Shown piece after piece: positions 1 through 6,717 of a DNA stretch of 12,143 nucleotides. Source of the stretch: Brumimicrobium sp051745635 (GTDB lineage Bacteria; Bacteroidota; Bacteroidia; Flavobacteriales_D; Crocinitomicaceae); contig JBNJEH010000080.1 in assembly GCA_051745635.1 (NCBI GenBank), positions 1-12,143 of the forward strand, read 5' to 3'. Numbering within the stretch: position 1 is the first letter of the stretch; every line of letters begins with the position of its first letter. The position numbers and the translations under genes were made by a program. The notes beneath the pieces were generated by a model. The model was given only the letters and a program-made list of their open reading frames with translations. It was not told where the DNA came from and did not search any database.

Positions 1-894
1 TCCGAGTGCTTTATGCCATTTATTTCGTTTTTCTTTCCAGTGCTCATACCATTTGAGCTCTTCACCGGGACGCACGAAGTATTGCATTTCCATCTGTTCA
101 AATTCGCGCATGCGAAAGATAAACTGACGGGCGACAATCTCATTTCTAAAAGCTTTACCAATTTGCGCAATGCCGAAGGGTATTTTCATGCGCCCCGTTT
201 TCTGAACATTCGAAAAATTGACAAAAATTCCCTGTGCCGTTTCCGGACGCAAATAAATCTTTGCGGCGTCTCCAGCTACTGACCCGAGCTCTGTGGCAAA
301 CATCAGGTTAAATTGACGAACATCCGTCCAGTCCTTTGAACCAGATACCGGACAAGCAATCCCCAACTCTTCAATCATTCCTTTGAGTGCTTCGAGATTA
401 TCACTTTCCAGAATTTCGGTCAACTGCGCTTCCAGTTTGTCGATTTTATCTTGATTGCGCTTCACATTTGGATTGGTCGCTAAGAATTGTGCTTCGTCAA
501 AATCGTCACCAAAGCGTTTCCGTCCTTTCTTTACCTCTTTTTTGATCTTGTCCCTGTACTTTTCAATATGCTCCTCGACGAGCACATCGGCGCGATAGCG
601 TTTCTTGGAATCCTTATTATCGATCATGGGATCATTAAAAGCATCCATGTGCCCCGAGGCCTTCCATGTCTGCGGATGCATAAAAATTGCGGCATCCAAT
701 CCGACAATCTCTTCGTTCATCTGAACCATGGACGTCCACCAGTAGTCCTTAATATTCTTCTTTAATTCAGCACCTAACTGACCGTAATCATAGGTCGCTG
801 ACAGCCCGTCATAAATTTCAGATGAAGGGAAAACGTAGCCGTATTCCTTGGCGTGTGATATCACTTCTTTGAGTTTGTCTTCTTTTTTATCCAT
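1..894 (-). CDS. glyS: Glycyl-tRNA synthetase, class II (N-terminal 298 codons; 3' end outside window)
   Basis: Charges tRNA-Gly with glycine in the cytoplasm. The visible 298 codons form the N-terminal part of the single-chain, eukaryote/archaea/Bacteroidota-type enzyme, not the alpha2-beta2 GlyQ/GlyS type. Class II catalytic hallmarks are visible: RPETAQGIF at residues 216-224, and motif 2 starting FRNE at 249-252 and running into the acidic/aromatic stretch REFEQMEMQYF. An insertion rich in Lys, Asp and Glu lies between about residues 95 and 170, and a Cys-Pro-Val-Ser segment (IACPVSGS) precedes the catalytic core. The start ATG (892-894) is chosen because translation from it gives MDKKEDKLKEVISHAKEYGY, as expected for this family, and because a -7 promoter element sits just upstream. 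Motif 3 and the anticodon-binding domain lie beyond position 1. The family call is highly confident. The symbol glyS follows common Bacteroidota usage; glyQS is also used. Confidence 0.95.
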   Translation of the reverse strand, partial: MDKKEDKLKEVISHAKEYGYVFPSSEIYDGLSATYDYGQLGAELKKNIKDYWWTSMVQMNEEIVGLDAAIFMHPQTWKASGHMDAFNDPMIDNKDSKKRYRADVLVEEHIEKYRDKIKKEVKKGRKRFGDDFDEAQFLATNPNVKRNQDKIDKLEAQLTEILESDNLEALKGMIEELGIACPVSGSKDWTDVRQFNLMFATELGSVAGDAAKIYLRPETAQGIFVNFSNVQKTGRMKIPFGIAQIGKAFRNEIVARQFIFRMREFEQMEMQYFVRPGEELKWYEHWKEKRNKWHKALG

Positions 895-899
895 GTGAG

Positions 900-907
900 C
901 AAAGTTA
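900..907 (-). promoter_or_regulatory. Bacteroidota-type -7 element upstream of glyS
   Basis: On the minus strand the sequence reads TAACTTTG, an exact match to the Bacteroidota -7 consensus TAnnTTTG. Only five bases (CTCAC) separate it from the glyS ATG. Transcription starting a few bases downstream would give a leaderless or nearly leaderless mRNA. I found no TTTG at the expected -33 spacing. The 12-mer TAACTTTGCTCA is shared with the promoter of the metal-domain lipoprotein gene at 5034-5498. Confidence 0.6.
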
Positions 908-1080
908 AAATATTTTTGAATTGAGGATAGGAAAATCACACATTCTGAGGAATCAAATTAGCTGAATTTTCCGCACAAAACTAATGCGCTTCAAATCGCC
1001 CATTATTTAGTTAATTGAATGACGGTTCTCAAAATTCAATATTAATTACTATATTGGTGTGACTATTAAAATACACTTTT

Positions 1081-2643
1081 ATGAAAACAATAACTACTCG
1101 TCCAATTCAGACAAATTTGCTCCAGGTGCTTTTCACCCCTTTAATCCTAAGTTTTGGGTTGATTTTATCTACGAACAATACTTTCGCTCAATGCGCTTCC
1201 TTTTTCGACGATTTTGAATCAGGCAGTTACACACCTACCTGGTCCGTCGGGCCTGGATTAACCTCCACTAGTGTTACGAACTCTAATGTAGCCGAAGGCA
1301 CCTACAGTGTGACAGGAACAGGCGGAACTAATAATCATTTGGATGGATTTAGTACCACTGTTTCCAACTTAACTCCTTCTGAAATTAGTTATTACATGTA
1401 CACAGAAGGTACCACTTCGTCAATCAATTACACGGTAATGGGCGAAAATCCTTCAGCGCAAGATTGCATATTTTTTAACTATTGGAAAGGTAGTGATGGA
1501 AATATTCGGTTTGTCTCATCTATCGATTACGATTATGCTGCGTCACCAGACACATGGTACTTCATCGAATTGAAAAATATCGACTGGACCAATAAAACAT
1601 TCGATATTTATATTGATGGTGCCTTGCAAACAACTGGTTTCCCTTTCAGAGATAACAATCAAAATTCAATTAACGAAATTCACTTGTATAACTGGGGGAG
1701 TGGAACTGGTTATTGGGATCGCATACAACTTGGTCTAAGCAATGACAACACGGCTCCCGAAGCTGACGTAGCTAACCTACCAAATGTCGAAGAAGAATGT
1801 GAAGTCACTACGCTTACTGCACCAACGGCAACAGATAATTGTGACGGATCAATACTGGGAACACATAATGCTGTATTTCCTGTGACATCGAATACCACTG
1901 TAACCTGGACGTATGAAGATGCATCAGGAAATGTCGCTACCCAAACACAAGACATCGTTATTGACGACATAACAGCTCCTGCATTAGACAGCACAAACCT
2001 TGCAGATAAAGAAGTGTACTGTGAAATCGACAGTATTGCTCCTCCAACGGCTACAGACAATTGTGACGGGTCGATTACGGCCACGACGTCTGCTTCTTTT
2101 CCCATTACACAAACAACAACCATTACATGGGATTATGTCGATGCATCGGGTAATGCTGCAACTCAGACACAAGAAGTGATCATAACAAAACCCAACACTG
2201 ATGTTACAATTGACGAACCGATGTTAATTGCAGATAACGATAGCGCAAATGTCTCTTATCAGTGGATTAAATGTGACGGTACAGTTATAGATGGTGCCAC
2301 TGATTCTACTTTCACACCAGAAGAAAATGGTGATTATGCTGTGATTATTACAGAGAACAACTGTACAGACACGAGTACTTGTTACCCTATCACCACATTG
2401 GAGCTTTCCAGTGAAAACGAGCACTCCATCCAAATTTTCCCGAACCCTTCAAATGGCCAATTCACGGTGAAAAAGACGGGAGATGCTGCACCTGCCCCTT
2501 TTGTGATTCGCGATGCACAAGGTCGTCAAATAAAAACAGGTGAACTCGTAAAACAACAGTCTGTTATTGACGTGTCTACGGCAAAACCAGGAGTCTATTT
2601 TCTCATCATGAATGAAGAAACACGGAGAATTGTCATCAAGTAG
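1081..2643 (+). CDS. Secreted multidomain protein with LamG-like region, two HYR-like repeats and T9SS type A C-terminal sorting domain
   Basis: A 520-aa extracellular or cell-surface protein of unknown specific function. The N-terminus is a Sec signal peptide with predicted cleavage after TFA (residue 36), leaving Gln-Cys. Residues about 40-218 form a beta-rich, aromatic segment resembling a concanavalin A/LamG-type fold (DTWYFIELKNIDW, FDIYIDG), suggesting carbohydrate or surface binding; this is inference. Two tandem 74-aa modules follow at 224-297 and 298-371, each with ATDNCDGSI and DASGN.ATQTQ signatures, typical of HYR (hyalin repeat) adhesion modules. Residues about 372-436 look like an Ig-like module (YQWIKCDG, FTPEENGDYAV) common in T9SS cargo. 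The C-terminus (from FPNPSNG at 453-459 to RRIVIK) is a type A sorting domain that directs export through the T9SS. The gene appears monocistronic, with a terminator 27 bp after the stop and no clear promoter. A structural or adhesion role is likelier than an enzymatic one. Confidence 0.85.
   Translation: MKTITTRPIQTNLLQVLFTPLILSFGLILSTNNTFAQCASFFDDFESGSYTPTWSVGPGLTSTSVTNSNVAEGTYSVTGTGGTNNHLDGFSTTVSNLTPSEISYYMYTEGTTSSINYTVMGENPSAQDCIFFNYWKGSDGNIRFVSSIDYDYAASPDTWYFIELKNIDWTNKTFDIYIDGALQTTGFPFRDNNQNSINEIHLYNWGSGTGYWDRIQLGLSNDNTAPEADVANLPNVEEECEVTTLTAPTATDNCDGSILGTHNAVFPVTSNTTVTWTYEDASGNVATQTQDIVIDDITAPALDSTNLADKEVYCEIDSIAPPTATDNCDGSITATTSASFPITQTTTITWDYVDASGNAATQTQEVIITKPNTDVTIDEPMLIADNDSANVSYQWIKCDGTVIDGATDSTFTPEENGDYAVIITENNCTDTSTCYPITTLELSSENEHSIQIFPNPSNGQFTVKKTGDAAPAPFVIRDAQGRQIKTGELVKQQSVIDVSTAKPGVYFLIMNEETRRIVIK
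1750..2193 (+). repeat. Tandem intragenic repeat, two units of 222 bp encoding HYR-like modules
   Basis: Two consecutive 222-bp units (1750-1971 and 1972-2193) code for the two HYR-like domains. They are in register at DNA level: CCAACGGC.ACAGA.AATTGTGACGG recurs at offset 222, as do GATGCATC.GG.AATG and ACACAAGA near the unit ends. Protein identity is highest at ATDNCDGSI and the DASGN motif. The offset of exactly 74 codons points to duplication inside the gene. Confidence 0.8.
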
Positions 2644-2670
2644 TTCATAAAGTATATTATTTTCTCACGA

Positions 2671-2699
2671 AGGGAACCGTTTGTGCGGTTCCCTTTTTT
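2671..2699 (+). terminator. Rho-independent terminator of the T9SS cargo gene
   Basis: A perfect 9-bp stem (AGGGAACCG / CGGTTCCCT) closes a 6-nt loop (TTTGTG) and is followed by a T-run. It lies 27 bp after the stop codon of the 520-aa secreted protein and separates it from the next transcription unit. Confidence 0.9.
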
Positions 2700-2795
2700 A
2701 TATATACCATCGCTCAGTCTCGCATGTTCTTTAGCAATACAATGACCTCAAAAGTTCGTATTTCGCTTCAACTTTATTTTTAAATGTCAAGTTTA

Positions 2796-2827
2796 TTTGA
2801 CTTTATGAAAAATATATCTTACATTAG
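2796..2827 (+). promoter_or_regulatory. Bacteroidota-type promoter of the membrane protein/XRE pair
   Basis: A -33-like TTTG (2796-2799) is separated by 20 bp from TACATTAG (2820-2827), which matches the -7 consensus TAnnTTTG at all but one position. Transcription would start about 2830-2836, just before the ATG at 2841. This argues against the in-frame upstream ATG at 2784, which lies upstream of the predicted transcript. Confidence 0.55.
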
Positions 2828-2840
2828 CAAAAAAAGAACG

Positions 2841-3329
2841 ATGAAAACAACTCCTCTATTTCCGAAGATTTATAGAAAAGTAGGCCTCGTAGTCATTTTG
2901 ATCACTGCCGTATTGCTCGCACTCGACGGGTTACTGGGGCTCCTTTCATTTTTAGAACGAGCCAGCGTATTAGCTATCTACGATTCTGGCATACCGCTGG
3001 ATCAAACGCGTTCCGGCAATCGCTTTTTTGAGATTATTCAGGACGATTTCAGGTATGAAACCCTAAGTGTTTTAATGCTCACTGGTCTTTTATTTGTCGG
3101 TTTTTCAAAGCGAGCAACAGAAGACGAACTCGTACAGAAAATTCGATTAGAATCTTTGTTGTGGGCAACGTATATTCATTTCTTTCTCTTCATATTATTG
3201 ACATTATTCACCTTCGGGTTCTTTTATCTCAACATCCTTTTGTTCAGTGTTTTCACCATATTATTGATTTACATTTTGCGGTTTGAATATAAAATGTATC
3301 AACTCAAAAAATCCCTCCATGAAAAATAA
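2841..3329 (+). CDS. Small integral membrane protein paired with an XRE regulator
   Basis: A 162-aa inner-membrane protein of unknown function. Hydrophobic segments suggest four transmembrane helices: about residues 14-36, 75-88, 107-127 and 128-147. A charged, presumably cytoplasmic loop between helices 2 and 3 contains FSKRATEDELVQKIRLESL. I recall similar TEDE...IRLESL loops in small Bacteroidota membrane proteins encoded next to short XRE regulators; this is from memory and unverified. The loop between helices 1 and 2 is about 38 residues long and probably periplasmic. I start at ATG 2841 (MKTTPLFPK), not the in-frame ATG at 2784, because a promoter fits just before 2841 and the extra 19 residues look unconserved. 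The 3' end overlaps the downstream regulator gene by 11 bp, implying translational coupling. A plausible but unproven role is sensing or sequestering the small regulator at the membrane. Confidence 0.75.
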   Translation: MKTTPLFPKIYRKVGLVVILITAVLLALDGLLGLLSFLERASVLAIYDSGIPLDQTRSGNRFFEIIQDDFRYETLSVLMLTGLLFVGFSKRATEDELVQKIRLESLLWATYIHFFLFILLTLFTFGFFYLNILLFSVFTILLIYILRFEYKMYQLKKSLHEK

Positions 3330-3519
3330 TTTAAAAGTGCATCGCGCCGTTCACGATTTGACCCAGGAGGAACTGGCAAAAGCGGTTGGAGTGAGTCGGC
3401 AAACCATCAATGCCATTGAAAAAGGAAAGTACAATCCCTCACTGCTCGTGGCGTTGAAGATAGCAAGAACAGTCAATGCCACAGTAGAAGCTATTTTCGA
3501 ATTGGAAAAAAGCGACTAA
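3319..3519 (+). CDS. XRE/Cro-CI family small transcriptional regulator (66 aa)
   Basis: A stand-alone helix-turn-helix protein of the short YozG/YgzD-like class: essentially one DNA-binding domain with no effector domain. The HTH is clear: LTQEELAKAVGVSRQTINAIEKG (residues 14-36), with recognition helix SRQTINAIEKG, followed by the usual NPSLLVALKIAR and an IFELE end. I start at ATG 3319 (MKNNLKVHR), which matches the family's normal N-terminus; an upstream in-frame ATG at 3283 would only add residues read from within the membrane protein gene. The start lies inside the preceding gene (11-bp overlap), so expression is probably coupled to it. Such regulators usually act on their own operon or nearby genes, but no operator repeat is evident. 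Its stop is only 2 bp from the stop of the convergent aldehyde dehydrogenase gene. Confidence 0.92.
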   Translation: MKNNLKVHRAVHDLTQEELAKAVGVSRQTINAIEKGKYNPSLLVALKIARTVNATVEAIFELEKSD

Positions 3520-3521
3520 AG

Positions 3522-4883
3522 TTATTTGCGCACAAGCAATTTAGGCTCTAAATAATCCTTCATCGCATAGCGGATTCCTTCCCGGCCAAACCCCGAATCT
3601 TTGACACCTCCGTAAGGCATGTCATCCACTCGGAAGGTAGTCGATTTGTTGTGGATAAGTCCGCCAATGTTCAATTGATCAAAGGCATGGTTGCGCTTTT
3701 GGATACTATCGGTAAAAATTGAAGCTTGCAAGCCCCATCTACTGTCGTTAACTTCTCGAACGGCATCCCCGAGATCGTCATAAGCCTCGAGAACAACGAC
3801 GGGTCCGAACACTTCTTCGTCGCGCACCTGCTGTCCCTTAGCTACATTTGACAAAACGGTTGGATAATACAAACTTCCTTCTCTTTTGTGTCCTGTGAGC
3901 AGGTTCGCCCCATCATCCAGTGCTTCCTGAACCCACTTCTCAACGCGTTCTGCATTTGATGCATCGATCATCACACCAAACTCCGTATCTTCTTCCATCG
4001 GATCTCCTATGCGCAAATCTTTGGCCGCTTCGATAAATTTGTGGACAAAAGAATCATACACGGAATTCTGAACGTAAATACGTTGAGTATGAATACAGAC
4101 CTGTCCCGAATAAGCGAAACCGCCCACTACTAATTCATTCAAAGCCAAATCTATATCTGCATCCTTACACACGATAGCTGCAGCATTTCCCCCGAGCTCC
4201 AACACCACTTCTTTCTTACCGGCGCCGGCCTTCATCTCCCAACCGACATCAGGAGATCCGGTAAAAGACAATAAATCTATTTCCTCATGTTCGATAAATT
4301 GGTTCCCTGTTTCACGACTGCAATGTACGAGTTGAAACGCATATTCAGGCAGGCCACTCGAAGCGATAACATCTGCGAGCAACTCCATCGTGAGCGGGGT
4401 TTTTGAAGAAGGTTTAAGGATAATCGGACACCCCGTAGCAATTGCTGGTGCAATTTTATGTACGGCAAGATTGAGCGGAAAATTAAAAGGAGCAATTCCG
4501 AAGACCACTCCGCGCGGTTCATAGACGACTTCACCTTTCAGTCCCCGACCTTTTTGTGTGCTGTCCAAATCGATTAATTCATGTGGAAAGCGCTTCGCTT
4601 CTTCTGCGGCAATCGTAAATGTCTGTATCGCCCGATCGACTTCAGCTCGTGCATACCGTTTCGGTTTACCCGATTCCTGAATAATCGTATGGACAAACGC
4701 ATCATACTGCGATTCAACACCTGCAATAATCTTCTGTAAATACTGACTGCGCTCTCCCGACGACAACTTTTTGCACGCAGCTTTAGCACTATTTGCGCGT
4801 TGAACAATAGCATCAACCTCATCCGTCGACGTCAAGGCAATCGTTCCTAAAACTTCCTGATTATACGGGTTCTTAATTTCCAT
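3522..4883 (-). CDS. NAD(P)-dependent aldehyde dehydrogenase
   Basis: Oxidises an aldehyde to the corresponding carboxylate with NAD(P)+, in the cytoplasm. The key ALDH-superfamily residues are present: oxyanion Asn134 in FNFP, cofactor Lys157 in LKPSS, FTGS at 207-210, general base Glu229 in LELGG, nucleophile Cys263 in SGQVCIHTQRI, and cofactor Glu357 and Phe359 in EEVFGP. The 453-aa length is slightly short for the superfamily (usually 450-500) but no core motif is missing. SGQVCIHTQRI and the overall pattern resemble the lactaldehyde / non-phosphorylating glyceraldehyde-3-phosphate dehydrogenase-like branch. Substrate cannot be assigned from sequence. The gene is monocistronic with its own promoter and converges with the XRE gene with a 2-bp gap, leaving no room for a separate terminator. 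Confidence 0.93.
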   Translation of the reverse strand: MEIKNPYNQEVLGTIALTSTDEVDAIVQRANSAKAACKKLSSGERSQYLQKIIAGVESQYDAFVHTIIQESGKPKRYARAEVDRAIQTFTIAAEEAKRFPHELIDLDSTQKGRGLKGEVVYEPRGVVFGIAPFNFPLNLAVHKIAPAIATGCPIILKPSSKTPLTMELLADVIASSGLPEYAFQLVHCSRETGNQFIEHEEIDLLSFTGSPDVGWEMKAGAGKKEVVLELGGNAAAIVCKDADIDLALNELVVGGFAYSGQVCIHTQRIYVQNSVYDSFVHKFIEAAKDLRIGDPMEEDTEFGVMIDASNAERVEKWVQEALDDGANLLTGHKREGSLYYPTVLSNVAKGQQVRDEEVFGPVVVLEAYDDLGDAVREVNDSRWGLQASIFTDSIQKRNHAFDQLNIGGLIHNKSTTFRVDDMPYGGVKDSGFGREGIRYAMKDYLEPKLLVRK

Positions 4884-4887
4884 GCAA

Positions 4888-4918
4888 TGAAAGTAAAAAA
4901 AACTGACATAAAACCAAA
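4888..4918 (-). promoter_or_regulatory. Putative promoter of the aldehyde dehydrogenase gene
   Basis: On the minus strand TTTG (4915-4918) is followed after 19 bp by TACTTTCA (4888-4895), a two-mismatch version of TAnnTTTG. The spacing fits the Bacteroidota -33/-7 architecture. Only four bases separate the -7 element from the ATG, so the transcript would start at or near the start codon. Confidence 0.4.
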
Positions 4919-5033
4919 TGAATATCTGCTGTTTTCAACGAAAAGCAATCACTAACACCCGCTAATTATAAATACTCGATAAAGGGAGTTCTGAAGCAAA
5001 GTACCCGGATGTAATGAAAAGTCGAAGATACTA

Positions 5034-5498
5034 TCAGTAAATGAGACTGTTGAGCAACTCAGTGAGGTTAGGAAATGAAAAGTTCTTGTTAGACGCCTCC
5101 AATCCTTCAGCATTATTGGTGGAAGCATTTGAACGCGATTTTTCTTGCTCACTCGTCTTATTTTTTTCGGCTGCACGATCACTGCGCAATTCTGCTGTAA
5201 ACTGCCCATCGTTGAGTGACTCAATGATTGTTTTCATTTTTTCCGGAGAAGTTTTACCAGCCTCGTAAAAAACCTGGATCACGTTCGCTTTGCGGTCTTC
5301 TTCGTATTCCACCTTTACTTGAGATACCGCTTCTGTCGTATAGAGTCCTTTGCGCAACGCGGCACCGCACCCCATTTCGCAAACCATTCCCTCAATCTCA
5401 AAAGCAGCCATTCGCTCACTTCCCTTATTAGACGCTTGATCCGAACAAGAAAAAAGGCCTATCGCCGTGCATATCAATAAAAAACGAACCTGTTGCAT
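5034..5498 (-). CDS. Lipoprotein with heavy-metal-associated (HMA)-like domain
   Basis: A 154-aa envelope protein. The N-terminus is a lipoprotein signal peptide with lipobox GLFSC, the lipidated residue being Cys18. Residues about 31-105 resemble an HMA ferredoxin-like domain: FEIEGMVCEMGCGAALRKGL carries Cys40 and Cys44, followed by VSQVKVEYEEDRKANVIQVFYE and the helix SPEKMKTIIESL. The metal motif is GMxCxxxC, with three residues between the Cys pair, unlike the classical CxxC of copper chaperones; I recall this variant from Bacteroidota HMA lipoproteins. A polar tail of about 45 residues rich in Ser, Asn, Glu and Lys follows and looks disordered. Location is probably periplasmic, anchored to a membrane. 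Metal handling is inferred from the fold, and no metal P-type ATPase or efflux gene is nearby. It has a good promoter and is divergent from the EamA permease gene. Confidence 0.82.
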   Translation of the reverse strand: MQQVRFLLICTAIGLFSCSDQASNKGSERMAAFEIEGMVCEMGCGAALRKGLYTTEAVSQVKVEYEEDRKANVIQVFYEAGKTSPEKMKTIIESLNDGQFTAELRSDRAAEKNKTSEQEKSRSNASTNNAEGLEASNKNFSFPNLTELLNSLIY

Positions 5499-5514
5499 AA
5501 ATCTGAGATTTGAG

Positions 5515-5545
5515 CAAAGTTAACAAATTATCATTTCACCACAAA
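5515..5545 (-). promoter_or_regulatory. Bacteroidota-type promoter of the HMA lipoprotein gene
   Basis: On the minus strand TTTG (5542-5545, within TTTTTG) is followed after exactly 19 bp by TAACTTTG (5515-5522), a perfect TAnnTTTG. The start codon lies 16 bp downstream of the -7 element, giving a very short leader. TAACTTTGCTCA is identical to the element in front of glyS. Confidence 0.7.
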
Positions 5546-5581
5546 AATTAAGTTTACCTCCGATTTGCATCAAACTAAATG

Positions 5582-5589
5582 TATTTTTG
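5582..5589 (+). promoter_or_regulatory. Bacteroidota-type -7 element of the EamA permease gene
   Basis: TATTTTTG matches TAnnTTTG exactly and sits six bases before ATG 5596, predicting a leaderless or ultra-short leader mRNA. The nearest upstream TTTG (5564-5567) is 14 bp away, shorter than usual. An in-frame TTG at 5587 falls inside this element, so it is unlikely to be a start codon. Confidence 0.55.
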
Positions 5590-5595
5590 CGCGGC

Positions 5596-6534
5596 ATGAA
5601 AGAAGAGCTAAAAAATTGGGGAATGCTGTTGTTGCTGGCAGTTGTATGGGGAAGTTCATTCATCCTCATGAAGCGCGGAATGATCGACAAAGCGACTCAA
5701 GACGCCATTTTCGACAATAATCAGGTCGCAACACTGCGCATGCTACTCGCAGCGGGGGTGTTTTTACCTATCGGTTTACGACACATCCGCATTGTTAAAA
5801 ACAGATCTATGTTCCTGAATCTGGCAGGTGTAGCATTTTTGGGCAACTTTCTTCCCGCCTTTCTTTTCACGTTTGCTGAAACTGGTATATCGTCCGGATA
5901 CGCGGGAATGCTCAACAGCTGTACTCCCATATTTACATTGCTCATCGGAACCTGGCTCTTTCGTCAGCCGCTCATTAAACTGCAAATTATGGGGGTTTTA
6001 ATAGGTACTGTAGGCATCGTCGGACTGGTAAACGGAGTATCAGTGGTGGACACATCCGGAAGGTGGTTTCATGTTTTTGCTGTCGTCTGTGCCACCATCT
6101 GTTACGCCTCGAGCGTGAATATTATTCGTCACAATTTAGGTCATTTAAAACCTATTCAGGTCACATCGGTGGCTTTTTCTTTTTCCTTTCTTCCAGCGCT
6201 GGTCCTCTTTTTTATTTTTCGCGTACCTTCCACCGTTATTGCGAACGAACATGCAGCAACCGCGCTCATTTACATCAGTTTCCTGGCAGTTATTGGCACC
6301 GCTCTCGCCGTCTTACTCTTCAATCATCTCATCAACCGAAGCTCCGCACTATTTGCGAGCAGTGTCACTTACTTCATTCCCGTCGTAGCTGTCATCATCG
6401 GCTATTTCGATGGGGAAATCATCAGTGGAATGCAGGTCATATCCATGTTTGTCATTCTTTCGGGAGTATTTCTGGCCAATGCATTGCCAAAGATCAAACG
6501 CAAACGCCAAAAGAAAACCCATGATAATCAATAA
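5596..6534 (+). CDS. EamA/DMT-superfamily permease (10 TM)
   Basis: An inner-membrane transporter of the drug/metabolite transporter superfamily (EamA, formerly DUF6). The 312-aa length and the two-fold repeat of about five hydrophobic helices each are typical. The first half begins LLLLAVVWGSSFILMKRG, the standard WGSSF signature of helix 1, and includes FTFAETGISSGYAGMLNSCTPIFTLLIG. The second half includes VCATICYASSVNIIRH and FLAVIGTALAVLLFNHLINRSSALFASSVTYFIPVVAVIIG, the typical EamA end region. The C-terminus is a basic cytoplasmic tail (KIKRKRQKK). ATG 5596 is preferred over an in-frame TTG at 5587. Family members export amino acids, metabolites or other small molecules, but the substrate cannot be deduced. 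It is a separate unit, divergent from the HMA lipoprotein gene with 97 bp between the start codons. Confidence 0.93.
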   Translation: MKEELKNWGMLLLLAVVWGSSFILMKRGMIDKATQDAIFDNNQVATLRMLLAAGVFLPIGLRHIRIVKNRSMFLNLAGVAFLGNFLPAFLFTFAETGISSGYAGMLNSCTPIFTLLIGTWLFRQPLIKLQIMGVLIGTVGIVGLVNGVSVVDTSGRWFHVFAVVCATICYASSVNIIRHNLGHLKPIQVTSVAFSFSFLPALVLFFIFRVPSTVIANEHAATALIYISFLAVIGTALAVLLFNHLINRSSALFASSVTYFIPVVAVIIGYFDGEIISGMQVISMFVILSGVFLANALPKIKRKRQKKTHDNQ

Positions 6535-6642
6535 ATATTCAAATCATAGTAGCGTTAAAAATCGATAGGTCACAGCCATTCCTTCCTTTTGAAGTGTGAT
6601 TGCCACTGCGTATGACGGTTTAAAAACACAATTCCGGCAATA

Positions 6643-6676
6643 TTTGTGGTGATTATTAAATAATTTATTACATTTG
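6643..6676 (+). promoter_or_regulatory. Bacteroidota-type promoter of rplU-rpmA
   Basis: TTTG (6643-6646) is followed after 22 bp by TACATTTG (6669-6676), a perfect TAnnTTTG. Transcription from about 6681-6684 leaves an A/T-rich leader of roughly 35 nt before rplU. No Shine-Dalgarno sequence is visible. Confidence 0.7.
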
Positions 6677-6717
6677 CAGTCCTATTTTTGGAAATTAAAT
6701 AAACTAATAATTAAGCT

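Noticed and set aside
13..765. Plus-strand ORFs at 13-282 and 487-765
   Set aside because: They lie antisense to glyS, whose minus-strand translation shows full class II synthetase motifs; the ORFs have no recognisable domain.
1710..2433. Minus-strand ORFs within the T9SS cargo gene
   Set aside because: Shadows of the HYR repeats; repetitive composition explains the open frames.
5041..5431. Plus-strand ORFs opposite the HMA lipoprotein gene
   Set aside because: The minus strand has a signal peptide, lipobox and HMA motif plus a good promoter; the plus-strand frames have none.
6063..6524. 153-aa alternative frame inside the EamA permease gene
   Set aside because: Cys/His/Ser-rich shadow translation without domain features; the permease frame is fully explained.
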